The position numbers were made by a program, and so were the translations under genes. This document shows, piece after piece, positions 1 through 8,900 of a DNA stretch of 64,000 nt. The stretch comes from Sulfolobus acidocaldarius SUSAZ (GTDB lineage Archaea > Thermoproteota > Thermoprotei_A > Sulfolobales > Sulfolobaceae). The stretch's first letter is position 1; every line of letters begins with the position of its first letter. The stretch is from the NCBI GenBank assembly GCA_000508305.1, contig CP006977.1, positions 1,582,621 through 1,646,620 of the forward strand, read 5' to 3'. The notes beneath the pieces are model-generated. The model had not been told where the DNA came from and did no database searches. It saw only the letters and a program-made list of their open reading frames with translations.

Positions 1-1
1 C

Positions 2-121
2 TGCCTAGAAGTACTTAAGTACGTGGAGAAGGGAGGGAGGGTCTACGAGGAGAGTGAGCTGAAGGAGTTAAGGGAAAAGTTAGGAGAGTCGAGCCTCATG
101 AGGTTAAAGAGGAATTTTTAG
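2..121 (+). CDS. C-terminal end of an unknown protein (partial)
   Basis: An open frame enters from the left edge and stops at TAG (119-121), giving 39 residues rich in Glu, Lys and Leu (CLEVLKYVEKGGRVYEESEL and onward) that look like a charged alpha-helical tail. The start lies outside the window. No motif identifies the family. The composition is ordinary for this genome, so it is probably the end of a real gene rather than a chance frame, but nothing more can be said. Confidence 0.5.
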   Translation, partial: CLEVLKYVEKGGRVYEESELKELREKLGESSLMRLKRNF

Positions 122-910
122 AAAGTCCAGGTATCCTAAACACTCAACCTCCTGAGTCCGATAACATAACACCTCATGTATATAAGACACATAGGCTCTA
201 AGCCGCAGCCCAAATCACTGAAAAAAGACGCTATAGATTCTCCCAACATAAAAATCACAGAGGTTTTCCCAGAGATTAGTAAATCTCTACGCCTCCCTCT
301 CGTCTATATATCCTCTTACTTACTGGAGAATGACCCTTGAAAGTACTAGACATATAGTGAAAGTGTATTAAAAGAGGAGGAGTACCAAAGATGTGTGAAG
401 TCTAAGCAGAGAATAATATTTTCCCATATTAAACATCCTTGATACTTGATGGAAGGTATACGAAACAATTTAGTTTTTACAAGTTAGAACCAGCATAATG
501 TCGTGGGTGAGCTAAGCTTTACTGAGAAATATCTGGATTTCTAAGCGTTTAACCAACGTTGATATTGCTTATGCCATTATACAATGTATTACTAAAAGGC
601 ACTCCTGTGTTTTAACTCTTCAGTGAAAACCCTCAATGTATAATTGGGCTTGTTAGATGTAAATAAGTGGAGGAAATTTCCCTTATATCACCACATTTAA
701 GAGATTAACCTAAAATTTATAAGGGCACTGCAAAACAACTCATTACTCACATGATTAAAAGGAGCTGTCTAAAGGTATGACTTAATTAGTTCACCTATTT
801 TGACCACTAGGAGTTCCAACATCGTTTATTACTATCTCAATGAGATCTCGCTTATTCTGCACAGAACACTTTGCTTTAGATTCTCATTATTAAAATTGTT
901 ACAAAATAAT
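122..910. other. Long stretch without a recognisable gene
   Basis: About 790 bp with stops in all frames and no coding frame I recognise. It is AT-rich with short homopolymer runs. Given the remnants that follow, it may be decayed coding sequence, but I could not identify any fragment. Confidence 0.6.
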
Positions 911-1000
911 GAAAGCCTTTCCCTTTAGAGCGGGGATGTAAAAGAATAAATATGGAATGATAAGAGGAATTCTCGTCATTTATGGCAGGGAGGAAGTCAG
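911..1000 (+). ncRNA. Solo omega-RNA-like element, 90 nt
   Basis: A 90-nt block starting GAAAGCC with a G/C-rich hairpin, then GGGGATGTAA, an internal hairpin around GAGGAATTCTC, TCATTTATGGC and the terminal GGAGGAAGTCAG. The same order of blocks occurs at the 3' ends of the two tnpB copies in this window (15132 and 36405), where the end overlaps the TnpB C-terminal codons. It is nearly identical to the minus-strand element at 16579-16668. No tnpB flanks it. By analogy with IS200/IS605 omega-RNA, the bases after GTCAG (GTATTTGTGGGTTAATAAGA) would be the guide. Transcription is not shown by the sequence. Confidence 0.55.
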
Positions 1001-1027
1001 GTATTTGTGGGTTAATAAGAGCTCTAC

Positions 1028-1106
1028 TCCTCACTCAGTTATTCCATTAAGGCTCCCAATACACATATTCCTTTAATCCTGATCCTCACTCAGTTATTCC
1101 ATTAAG
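1028..1106. repeat. Two copies of a 24-bp direct repeat, 31-bp spacer
   Basis: TCCTCACTCAGTTATTCCAT followed by TAAG occurs at 1028-1051 and again, identical, at 1083-1106. The 31-bp interval is unique. It has CRISPR-like geometry, but with only two copies and a sequence unlike the CRISPR-type repeat at 1733 it is more likely a local duplication. Confidence 0.7.
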
Positions 1107-1340
1107 CCCCTATTCAGCCACTCAGCTTCTAAATAATAGTCCATGAGTAAATTACATAAACTGAGTTTTAATAAATGAGAGAAACCATATAACCCCTAAC
1201 CAGCTATTGGAGACCCCCATGCGAAGTTGAACCGATGTAAGCGTTAACTATGAAATATTGTTGAGGTTTCTCTGTTCTCATTTCATGAACACTTCACTGG
1301 GTCACGTTAATATCAGAATTTCACTTGGTGTACCGTAAGG

Positions 1341-1715
1341 TTATAAAGTAGAAGGCATACGCTCCAATAAAACTCCCGCCCAGATGATAGCTCCGCCATA
1401 AGAAAAGCCCGAGATAACAAATAGGAATCCCCTTAAACAGGCACTGACTATTGCGCCAAGTGCAAAGATAGAGGTTAGAATTACTTTCCAGCTTCTGTAT
1501 CTCAAGGAGAGGCTCAAAGTGATAATGTTCAGGGCTAGTATAACGATGCCTTCGAGCATGCCATGTGAGGAATGGATCCGAGGCTGTAATCTACCTAATG
1601 AAAGCCGAGGGCTGTATAGGAGTAGAGGGTTGAACTGTAATGAACACATTAACATAATCTCCAGTCAAACCCAGGAGGAAAGAAAAGCCAGATCCATTAC
1701 TAAGAGTGCCCTAAT
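1341..1715 (-). pseudogene. Remnant of a small multi-pass membrane protein
   Basis: The minus strand encodes three hydrophobic helices in one frame: LEGIVILALNIITLSLSL, WKVILTSIFALGAIVSACL and SYGGAIIWAGVLL. A further hydrophobic stretch with LTGDYVNVFITVQ lies upstream in a different frame and is interrupted by stops near 1600. Joined across a frameshift these would make a four-helix membrane protein of about 125 residues. I do not recognise the family. The broken frame and the neighbouring truncated csx1 suggest decay. The 104-residue open frame alone (1341-1655) has a poor, non-membrane N-terminus, so it is unlikely to be the true start. Confidence 0.45.
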
Positions 1716-1732
1716 TGGCCTCCAAGGGTCGG

Positions 1733-1756
1733 CTTTTAGTTTCTTGTCGTTATTAC
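1733..1756 (-). repeat. Solitary CRISPR-type repeat
   Basis: The + strand reads C then TTTTAGTTTCTTGTCGTTAT then TAC. This is 23 of 24 bases of the repeat I remember for Sulfolobus acidocaldarius CRISPR arrays (first base G there). Only one copy is seen, with no array. It begins exactly where the csx1-like frame ends: the stop codon of that fragment is made by the repeat bases GTAATAACGAC on the minus strand. The identification rests on memory and should be checked against the genome's arrays. Confidence 0.6.
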
Positions 1757-1980
1757 GCCCTCTTTGTGGCTTCAACGTTTTCGTCTGGAGAGCCGCAATC
1801 CTCAGTCACTATGAGACTGTCGGGTGATAGGGCTATTACTTCTCTAGGGTTTAACGCTTGCCATAGGGCATGGGCGGAGAAGAAGGTACGGTATGAAGTA
1901 CCCTTGAACTTGTAGTCGACTACTGAGTAGTTAGTTACGTCTCCTGCTACATAAATTAAGCATGTCCGTTGAGAGCTCAT
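1753..1980 (-). pseudogene. csx1: N-terminal fragment of a Csx1-like CARF protein
   Basis: 75 codons starting MSSQRTCLIYVAGDVTNYSV and containing TFFSAHALWQALNP and EVIALSPDSLI. These match the N-terminal Rossmann (CARF, ring-nucleotide sensing) part of Csx1 proteins, which sense cyclic oligoadenylate in type III CRISPR systems and carry a C-terminal HEPN RNase. Here the frame diverges after PDSLI and ends in a CRISPR-type repeat, so most of CARF and all of HEPN (usually about 370 more residues) is missing. A TATA-like TTTTAAAT lies about 25-30 bp upstream, so the promoter may survive. No cas genes adjoin. A functional protein is unlikely. Confidence 0.7.
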
Positions 1981-2645
1981 ATTTAAGTCTCAGTAGAGAG
2001 ATTTAAAAGGTTTATCGTTCTCCATGAATCAGTAAGGCTATTCTCCAGGTTCACGTATTAGTTTATACACTTGAACTTATAGTTGTCCACGGTAAGGTGT
2101 TTAGCTACTGGTGTTATGAGGAAGAGCTGACTTTTTACCCGCCATAGATTGCGAGGCTTTAACTAATTTATTAACTCTTTACGCTCGATCATGGAAATTG
2201 AGGGAAGGGTCTCAGTTCCTACAGGAGTGAGACCTATTAACTTAACTGAGACTCATAGGAGTATACCCACTCGCCTTAGAGATAAAGTGGATGTATAATG
2301 ACAGATGGATAGAAAGAGCTATGAAAGGAACTATAACTTGTCCTGAGAGAGCGGTCACTATCTAGAGGTATGGGAGGAGTACAGAGGTCTAAAGGAATTT
2401 GTGGTCAGAGTGCTCAGCTACATCACCTATCAGGTCGCGACTCCGTCATCACCAATTAACTTTCAGATCGAACGAAAATAAATTATGAGTACTCTCTTCT
2501 TTCAACCTCATAACATATTATTCCTAAGCTTATGAAGGGTATGAACGTGAATTCTGGGATATTGTGTTTTAGTAGACTAAAGCACTTAACCGAGAAACTG
2601 TTTTTGTTTGGTAAAACACAATATCCTCATGGGTTACTTTATATT
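1981..2645. other. Gene-poor stretch with one near-palindrome
   Basis: No supported gene; the longest plus-strand frame (2191-2298, about 35 codons) is unrecognisable. A 27-bp near-perfect palindrome, GGTCTCAGTTCC...TGAGACC, lies at 2208-2234 with arms GGTCTCA/TGAGACC and a partly paired centre. It could form a hairpin or be an operator left from a lost gene. Confidence 0.5.
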
Positions 2646-2890
2646 ATGGACAGTGAGAAGTTGAAGAGCATAATAGTCGATCAGAGGGAAAGTATGGAAG
2701 ACCTATTGTAGAAGCAGAGAATAATAAAAAGAGACGTCCCTTTTGATGTATCCAACTATCTGAATCACCCAACTGTGTTAATTGTCTTGGGGGACAAACG
2801 GTTAGAAGATGCGGTAAGTCAATCTTTTCCTATACGCTCTTAAAGGACATCTTAGATAACTTTGCCTATATTAACTTTGATAAAAGAATT
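2646..2890 (+). pseudogene. N-terminal remnant of an AAA/DUF4143-type ATPase
   Basis: Frame 1 from ATG 2646 reads MDSEKLKSIIVDQRESMEDL, then an in-frame TAG at 2709-2711, then KQRIIKRDVPFDVSNYLNHP and a hydrophobic strand before the P-loop. After a frameshift near 2790 the reading continues CGKSIFSYTLLKDI and NFAYINFDKR. GKS followed by the YINFDD-like strand is the start of the AAA_14/DUF4143 ATPases common in Sulfolobales. The remnant ends abruptly at the omega-RNA-like element at 2891, so that element may mark the truncation point. A second remnant of the same family, carrying the later part, is at 36579-37340. Confidence 0.65.
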
Positions 2891-2925
2891 ACAAACCTCG
2901 CCCTTTAGGGCGGGGAGTGGGTCAG
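2891..2925 (+). ncRNA. Short omega-RNA-like element (35 nt)
   Basis: ACAAACCTCGCCCTTTAGGG then CGGGGAGTGGGTCAG. This is the G/C-rich hairpin of the 90-nt elements joined directly to a variant of the GAGGAAGTCAG end, as if the middle were deleted. The 39493-39527 copy has the same GAGTGGGTCAG variant. No tnpB is adjacent. Confidence 0.5.
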
Positions 2926-3168
2926 ATCCTTTCCTTTCTTGATCTCGAGTGTAACAGAGTGAAGGACAAATTCTCATTTTTCCTAGCATAACACAAAATA
3001 TTGAATGGAGTTTCAGCTCGCCTTATCAACCAGATCTACTTTATTCAAGGGTAACTAAAGCCTATCTAATCAAGAAAGTGAACTTCTTATACCTGTTCTC
3101 GAAACCCTGAGGAGAGTTCTCACCCATTATCCCATTAACTCACGTGTTAATGTTGTTTAAAACAGACC

Positions 3169-3936
3169 TTACTCTACCACCATTGACGAAATTATTGTAA
3201 CTCCCTCTTTCTCTAACTCTTCTTTAACCTTCTTGTCAACATAATTGGCCACAAGGAAAAGTTTAACTGGTTTATTGAAGAGCTGTGGGATCAACTTCTT
3301 TCTGACCACCATTTGCTCTAACGCACCCTCATCTGCGAAGTTCTTTATCTCGAAAACGTAAACATAGTCATTGGTTTCATAGAAGTCCACTTCAAATATC
3401 CTACCCTTATCTATTACACCTATCGTATCCACAATATTACCGTGTTTAACCTTTTCTGGGTCTATCCCGTGTAGCTCTAAAGCCTCTTTATACACCATCA
3501 TTATGGTCTTCTCTAGACCCTTACCAGCCCTGTTGGTAAAACTACCTATCTCTGTTGAGAGCTTTATGGTGAGCTTGCTGACCTCCTTTATGTCGTTGGA
3601 CAACTGTTTTACTGCTTCCTGTAGTCCTCTTATGGCTTCACTGTGTTGTTTTACTGTCTCTTGTAAATTTTTTATCGCTTCACTGTGCTCTCTTAGTATC
3701 TCTCCTTGTTGTTTTACTGTCTCTTGTAAACTTTTTATCGAGCCTCCTTGTTGTTTTATTGCTTCCTGTAATCCCATTATCCCCTGTTGCAAATTTCTGA
3801 TAGCTTCAGTATTTTCCTCTAACCTTTTTATCACGACTTCATCTTTAAGTCTATCATAAATTTTACTAACTAAGGTTGAAATAAACTTAGGATCTTCTAA
3901 TAGTTTTTTAACCATGTCGTCGCTTTCGCTAGCCAT
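3169..3936 (-). CDS. Coiled-coil protein with C-terminal PD-(D/E)XK-like nuclease domain
   Basis: 255 residues from ATG 3936; this start is preferred over the upstream TTG (3954) because a TATA-like AGTATAAAT centred near 3966 puts transcription start at the ATG. Residues about 40-140 are a long coiled coil made of near-repeats such as IKSLQETVKQQGEIL, ready to oligomerise. The C-terminal ~100 residues contain FEVDFYETNDYVYVFEIKNF, in which the D and the E-x-K fit a PD-(D/E)XK nuclease fold, as in DUF3782-type archaeal proteins. Role unknown; related proteins are numerous in Sulfolobales and are often in variable regions. It appears intact and monocistronic. Confidence 0.7.
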   Translation of the reverse strand: MASESDDMVKKLLEDPKFISTLVSKIYDRLKDEVVIKRLEENTEAIRNLQQGIMGLQEAIKQQGGSIKSLQETVKQQGEILREHSEAIKNLQETVKQHSEAIRGLQEAVKQLSNDIKEVSKLTIKLSTEIGSFTNRAGKGLEKTIMMVYKEALELHGIDPEKVKHGNIVDTIGVIDKGRIFEVDFYETNDYVYVFEIKNFADEGALEQMVVRKKLIPQLFNKPVKLFLVANYVDKKVKEELEKEGVTIISSMVVE

Positions 3937-4141
3937 ATGTTCATTACTCCACAAGAAAAGATTTATACTTTTCCCTGTTTACTGGATTTATGGCCAAGTT
4001 TGCAGAGTCGGTTCCTCGCCTCACACCAAACGCTCCTTAATGATAAAATCAAATTGTCATCACAGGAGGTAATCAATTAGGGCTATCGACCTCCCCCTCC
4101 CATTATTTTGTCAATGGACTTTTTACTCTTCTCTCTAAATT

Positions 4142-4324
4142 ATGCGAAAGTCCTTTAACGTCAAAGATAATAAAGTGTGGTCATGGTTAGAATCTTCGAT
4201 TAAAGAGGTTCAAAACTCTCAACTCCGCAAATTTAAACCTTGCTTTGGAAAGAGTCATATGTCCTGTGAGAAAGTCACTACATTGCTGGAATATCTTAAG
4301 ACTCTCAAGACACGCAAGAAGTAA
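4142..4324 (+). CDS. Small unrecognised ORF (60 aa)
   Basis: ATG to TAA, 60 basic residues (MRKSFNVKDNKVWSWLESSI onward) with two Cys-containing stretches (FKPCFGKSHMSCEK). No family recognised. It stands alone in a gene-poor stretch without a clear promoter, so it may be a remnant of a longer gene. Listed because the codon use is plausible and no better frame overlaps it. Confidence 0.25.
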   Translation: MRKSFNVKDNKVWSWLESSIKEVQNSQLRKFKPCFGKSHMSCEKVTTLLEYLKTLKTRKK

Positions 4325-4551
4325 ACTACAAGAGACAGGGTAACTTTCTAACTACACCTCCATAACACCCATTTCGTAAAAGGCTTAAAACTGTCGTATA
4401 TGAAAAATTCAGGACTCTGTAGGTGTAGTCTTACACTAAAGGACAAAGGACGACGTACCCCCGCCTAAACCTTACTTAAACTTCACTGACCAAACTTAAA
4501 CCTCCAAAGCAACCATTGAACCCCATTCGCTAAGGTAAGTAATATTTATAA

Positions 4552-4779
4552 AAAGTATTAACTAAACATTTTCACATTACTTCTAAAGACCTGGATCACC
4601 TAAGGCGTTGGCTAACCCTACTTGTAGTATTCTACACAGTGTTCGTAATTTCCAACATTGCCGTTGTGAAGTACTTTGAGCGTCTCTTTCTAAGAATGCT
4701 AGGTGTTCTTCTGACCAACCGTATACCCAAGAGCTACCCCAGGAAATCAGATATATTGAAAAATATAGTCTCCCTGTAG
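4552..4779 (+). pseudogene. Possible C-terminal remnant of a membrane protein
   Basis: An open frame of 75 codons without ATG, GTG or TTG near its beginning. It encodes DLDHLRRW, one clear membrane helix (LTLLVVFYTVFVISNIAVV) and a basic tail. The lack of a start and the surrounding non-coding sequence suggest the end of a decayed gene. Family unknown; a chance frame cannot be excluded. Confidence 0.3.
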
Positions 4780-4986
4780 ATGAACAGTAATGTATATGGA
4801 TAATGCCCGTAGCACCTCAATTAAGTCTATCATCATCTCCTTACCATTTTTTCAGGAAAGCTCATCCCCAGCGGTTGTGAGGGGCAGAGATGAGGTCTTT
4901 GTGAATAGAGAAGAGTCGTATATGTCAGCAGATTCATCAACCTTGCCTTTGTAACTACAATTTATACCTGTAGATTTACAGTTCAT

Positions 4987-5328
4987 TCAAATCTCCATGT
5001 GCTCCCTTTCATTCTCTATTATCCATTCAATCTCTTTGTCCCCAGAGAACCTCTCGAGGTAAAAATTGATAGCCCCTGCCTCTAATCTCCTTATAACTGC
5101 TTTAGTAACCTTCAGACCGAAGATTGAAACCAGTAGACCAAAGACGAGAAGTGCGTAATAGATAGGCTTCTCTAGGTAAGACGACCTGAACTTCTTAAAA
5201 TAAGTCCAGTGTGATAATTCCTGGTGGTAAGCCTTCTCTAACTCCTTGAGTTTAAACCTCATGTAAAATGCCTTTGCTAAACCCGTAGCGCCTGCCTCAC
5301 CGAGTAATGCTAGGTAATATTTGTCCAT
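4987..5328 (-). CDS. Ferritin-like di-iron protein (COQ7/rubrerythrin-like)
   Basis: 113 residues. GEAGATG, EKAYHQELSHW, RRLEAGAINFYL and ENEREHMEI place Glu and His at the positions expected for a four-helix ferritin-like di-iron site: E, E-x-x-H/E, E and a final E-x-x-H. The middle has a hydrophobic helix (YYALLVFGLLVSIFGLKV) resembling the membrane-associated part of COQ7-type hydroxylases. The protein is short for COQ7 (usually 170-220 aa), so this is a minimal version. A TATA-like TTATAAAT sits directly upstream. Substrate unknown; quinone hydroxylation or oxygen/peroxide handling would be inference. Confidence 0.55.
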   Translation of the reverse strand: MDKYYLALLGEAGATGLAKAFYMRFKLKELEKAYHQELSHWTYFKKFRSSYLEKPIYYALLVFGLLVSIFGLKVTKAVIRRLEAGAINFYLERFSGDKEIEWIIENEREHMEI

Positions 5329-6253
5329 ATTTATAACTTTAATGTAATCAAAATAAACCCGTGTAATAATAAACCAAATTAAACTAAATAAACCGAGGTT
5401 GAGATTGTAGTTGAGAGTATAAAGTATAAGACAGAGTGAGTCTGTTAAAGAAAACAGTTAAGGCTACTCAGTTCACATCTGACTTTTTCCGCCCTAGAGA
5501 CTGCTCTAGTATTATCTCGTGAAGGATAAAGGGTAGAGGAGGAGATGTGAAACCTATTGAAAAATTAATTTGAAAATCGACCTGCCTTAAGTGGTTATAT
5601 AGGTTTTATTACCTTATCATGTTTTTTCCTCTATGGAGGGTTTTCACTTATACCATTTAGACTACATCTAGCTTGTACTAATACCCCTTTTTAATAGAAG
5701 TGGGGAAATTTTCCTTCTCTTTATTATCATGAAAATATTAACTCACACGAAGAACTTAGTTACCCTGAGTTTTCAATGGGAAGTTAATTTGAGTGTATAT
5801 TCATTCAGAACAACACATATCTATATAATAAAAAAGGGGAGCAAACGTTGAACCATAAACTGGAAAATAATTCATGGTGTCTGGCTATAACGCTTAATGA
5901 TGACGAGAAGAGAGGGTATCAGAAGTTATATGAACCTTTTTTATGAACCCTATGAACTTTAGCAATTCATAACACATGAGGTAGAGACACTTGATGATTA
6001 GGTAACTAAATTGGTCAGCTCAGCGGTCTTAATCACCACTCATTCCGCGGCGCCATGATTTTAACTCATCATCTTTTCAACAGGGAATAATCGACTGAAA
6101 TTATTACTACTTCCCTTAAACATTATCTCATGCCCTGAGTAGTTATCAGGCTTTTCTGCCCTGTAATTATACGTAAAAAATTTTGAGGGTCAACAAGTGT
6201 GTAATCACCCGATCTAAAAAACACTTACTTAAAGTCCTATCTATATCGTCATC
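5329..6253. other. Long non-coding stretch
   Basis: About 925 bp with stops in all frames and AT-rich blocks. A short plus-strand run (CLAITLNDDEKRGYQKLYEP, near 5877-5945) reads like protein but is isolated and unrecognised. No RNA gene or repeat found. Confidence 0.5.
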
Positions 6254-7258
6254 CTATCCCTTAAGCCTTTCTGGTAACATTAATGACTCGGTGTAGGCTA
6301 TACTTCTCAACAACTTGGCTGAGTTACCCTCCACATAGTTATCACCAAAGTCACCAAAGAAGTTCTCCCCAACCCTCAGTATTGTAGCTAACCTCTTAGG
6401 TTTAAACTCAACCTCCTCTCCCATGGCATTCCTCATGGCTACCCTACCAGACATTACAGCTACATTAGCTGACATGGGGATGTCCTCGTTTTCGAATGTC
6501 GCACAGTCACCTGCACCATAAATGTCACTAAACTCAACTAACCTCAAGTACTTATCAACAATTAACCTGTGGTTCTTATTCCTGTGTTCGATTGTGTCTA
6601 TAATCTGTGGACCTTTAAGACCACCAGCAAAGATCGTCAACTCGGACTTCACAAAGCCGTCGGATGTAACAACACCTTCTTTAGTTATCTCCTCTGCACT
6701 CACTTTTAGCATCAAGTTCACACCGAGTTCTGTTAACAACTTTTCAGCCCTCTTCGACGACCCTGTGGTCATTGTCGGCAGTAGCCTGTCCCTCCTGTGG
6801 ATTAATGTAACGTTCTTTCCCCTGATGTTCCCAGCCAACTCCACGCCTGTAGCACCTCCTCCGACTATGACTACGTTCTTTACTTCCTCAAGCCTCTTCC
6901 TCAGTGCTACAGCGTCATCAAGTGTCTCTATCTTATGTGCGTACTCCCTTGCACCTTTTAATCTGGGCAAGTTTTGGTGATGACCTAGGCTAACTATAAG
7001 TTTGTCGTACCTTATCTCCCTCTCCCTATCCAGTATAACCCTCTTACCCTTATAATCTATTTTCCTTAACTCACCCAACACAACTCTCTTGTATTTTACT
7101 GTCACGTCTCCTAGCTCTTTAAGACCACATATGTAGTCTATGACCCAGGGGGTTAGGAGAAAAAAGTCCTTCTTGTCAATAATTACTGCATTACTGTTCT
7201 GATTGTAAGCTGAAACACCTGAAAACCCTCCTCCTACTATCACTATCAACCTAGTCAC
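6254..7258 (-). CDS. FAD-dependent pyridine nucleotide oxidoreductase (NDH-2/AIF-like)
   Basis: 334 residues from GTG 7258. It has an N-terminal FAD-binding GGGFSG motif, a second dinucleotide-binding loop VVIVGGGATGVELAG near residue 130 for NAD(P)H, and the late flavin motif IYGAGDCA near residue 245, the order found in type II NADH dehydrogenases and sulfide:quinone reductases. The Cys pair of sulfide:quinone reductases is not evident, so NADH:quinone or a similar electron transfer is more likely. Its GTG overlaps the last codons of the upstream pyruvate-oxidase-like gene by 8 nt (GTGACTAG), so the two are translationally coupled and may pass electrons from a shared pathway to the quinone pool. 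Confidence 0.75.
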   Translation of the reverse strand: MTRLIVIVGGGFSGVSAYNQNSNAVIIDKKDFFLLTPWVIDYICGLKELGDVTVKYKRVVLGELRKIDYKGKRVILDREREIRYDKLIVSLGHHQNLPRLKGAREYAHKIETLDDAVALRKRLEEVKNVVIVGGGATGVELAGNIRGKNVTLIHRRDRLLPTMTTGSSKRAEKLLTELGVNLMLKVSAEEITKEGVVTSDGFVKSELTIFAGGLKGPQIIDTIEHRNKNHRLIVDKYLRLVEFSDIYGAGDCATFENEDIPMSANVAVMSGRVAMRNAMGEEVEFKPKRLATILRVGENFFGDFGDNYVEGNSAKLLRSIAYTESLMLPERLKG

Positions 7259-8900
7259 CCTGTAGCTTCTCCCTGAATATCGAGAGGACGTACTCCCCTG
7301 CCTGTTTAAAAGTCAGTTTAGGTGGCATAGGTCTCTCGTTTGGATCCACTACTGCGTCAAGTACGGCCCCTCCCTCTGCATTAAGGAACTCCTCAATGAC
7401 ACTCTCAGCCTCACCGGGTTCCTCTAACTTGAACCCCTTAAAGCCCGTTGATTCAGCTAGTTTGGAGAAGTCTGGATTGAGCAGATCAACACCCCACTCT
7501 GGGTAACCCATGACCTCCTGTTCAAACTTTATCATCCCCAGCTTCGAGTTGTTGTAAATAATGACCTTTACAGGAAGTCCATACTTCTTTGCTGTTATTA
7601 ACTCCATCATGGTCATTGTGAATCCCCCATCACCTGCAAAGGCTATTACTTGTCTCTCCCTGTTTGTGGCTAACGATGCACCTACAGCTCCAGGGACTCC
7701 TATTCCCATTGACCCAAGCCATGAGGAGAAGACAAATGTCTGTTTTCCTGAGGCTCTAAAGTGCCTTGCAGTCCACATTGTCACATTACCTGTGTCTGTA
7801 ACTATCACAGCATCATCTTTACACTTCTGTGAGACTATGTAAGCTACCCTCTGAGGCTTCATGGGTTTGTCTGAACTGCTCTCCTGCTTACTGATCTTGT
7901 CGAGCCAGTCCTCCTTCTCCCCTTTTAACTTCTCATAGAACTTCTCCTCCTTCTCCTTAACCTCGATCTTGAGAAATTCCTCTGCAGGAATTGGTAGGGA
8001 TATGTCGACATTAATCCTCTTTCCTATGTTTGATGGGTTTAAGTCGACCTGAATTACTTTAGCGTCTCTGTTCAGAAAGTTCACGTATGGGAATGAAGTT
8101 CCCAATAGGATGAGCAGATCAGCCTTGTCCATTGCAGATATGGAGGGCTTTGTCCCTAATAGTCCTATTCCTCCCATTACCTTGGGGTCTAGGTCAGGTA
8201 ATATACCCTTCCCGTTAAGGGCGTAGATTACTGGAGACCCTATCTTCTCTGCAAACTTGTTTATATGTTCCCCGAGACCCCTTGCTCCACCACCTATCAT
8301 TAAGATTGGCTTTTTACTGTTATCTATAAGTTCTTTAACCTTTGAAAAGTCCACACTGTACTCCACCTTAGGGACAATCTCCTCTCTTTTACCCTTATAC
8401 TCTGAGGACTTCCTCAATATATCTGCAGGGAGGTTTATGTGCGCAACTCCCCTCTTGGTGACAGCCTCCCTGATAGCCCTTCTCACTGTGTACTCTGCGT
8501 TGTCAGGGTTAATGAGGATTTGGTTATAGACTGCAACGTCGTCAAATAACTTGACTAAGTTGACCTCCTGGAAGTAGTCGTGTCCTAGCATATCAGACTC
8601 CACTTGACCTGAAAATGCTATGACAGGTACGTGGTCCATCTTTGCGTCATATAAGCCATTCAATAGGTGTATTGAGCCTGGTCCAGAGGTACCCATACAT
8701 GCCACAGGTTTGCCTGTGATCTTAGCCTCAACTGATGCGGCAAATGCAGCCCCTTCTTCATGTCTAACTTGGATGTAGGATATTTTTGACCTCCTTACCG
8801 CGTCAACGAGTGGGTCTATTGAGTCTCCAGGGATACCGTAGATCCTCTGGACTCCGCTCTCCTCTAATACTTTTGTTATCACTTCGGCTACAGATTGCAT
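7251..8900 (-). CDS. TPP-dependent pyruvate oxidase / acetolactate synthase-like enzyme
   Basis: 549 residues from ATG 8900. A longer frame upstream to 8996 adds a poor N-terminus, and family members begin near MQSVAEVITKVLEESGVQ. The Pyr domain carries the catalytic Glu in RHEEGAAFAAS and GTSGPGSIHLLNG. A central nucleotide-type domain (ILMIGGGARGLGEHI) follows. The PP domain has GDGGFTMTMMEL plus NN for Mg-TPP binding. The arrangement matches pyruvate oxidase (PoxB)/acetolactate synthases. The coupled NDH-2-like flavoprotein argues for an oxidative rather than a biosynthetic role, but substrate cannot be fixed from sequence. TATA-like ATATATAATAAG lies right at the start, suggesting a leaderless mRNA or a TSS just upstream. 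Confidence 0.8.
   Translation of the reverse strand: MQSVAEVITKVLEESGVQRIYGIPGDSIDPLVDAVRRSKISYIQVRHEEGAAFAASVEAKITGKPVACMGTSGPGSIHLLNGLYDAKMDHVPVIAFSGQVESDMLGHDYFQEVNLVKLFDDVAVYNQILINPDNAEYTVRRAIREAVTKRGVAHINLPADILRKSSEYKGKREEIVPKVEYSVDFSKVKELIDNSKKPILMIGGGARGLGEHINKFAEKIGSPVIYALNGKGILPDLDPKVMGGIGLLGTKPSISAMDKADLLILLGTSFPYVNFLNRDAKVIQVDLNPSNIGKRINVDISLPIPAEEFLKIEVKEKEEKFYEKLKGEKEDWLDKISKQESSSDKPMKPQRVAYIVSQKCKDDAVIVTDTGNVTMWTARHFRASGKQTFVFSSWLGSMGIGVPGAVGASLATNRERQVIAFAGDGGFTMTMMELITAKKYGLPVKVIIYNNSKLGMIKFEQEVMGYPEWGVDLLNPDFSKLAESTGFKGFKLEEPGEAESVIEEFLNAEGGAVLDAVVDPNERPMPPKLTFKQAGEYVLSIFREKLQGD

Noticed and set aside
1028-1106. Mini-CRISPR array of two repeats
   Set aside because: Only two copies, sequence unlike the repeat at 1733, and no cas gene next to it.
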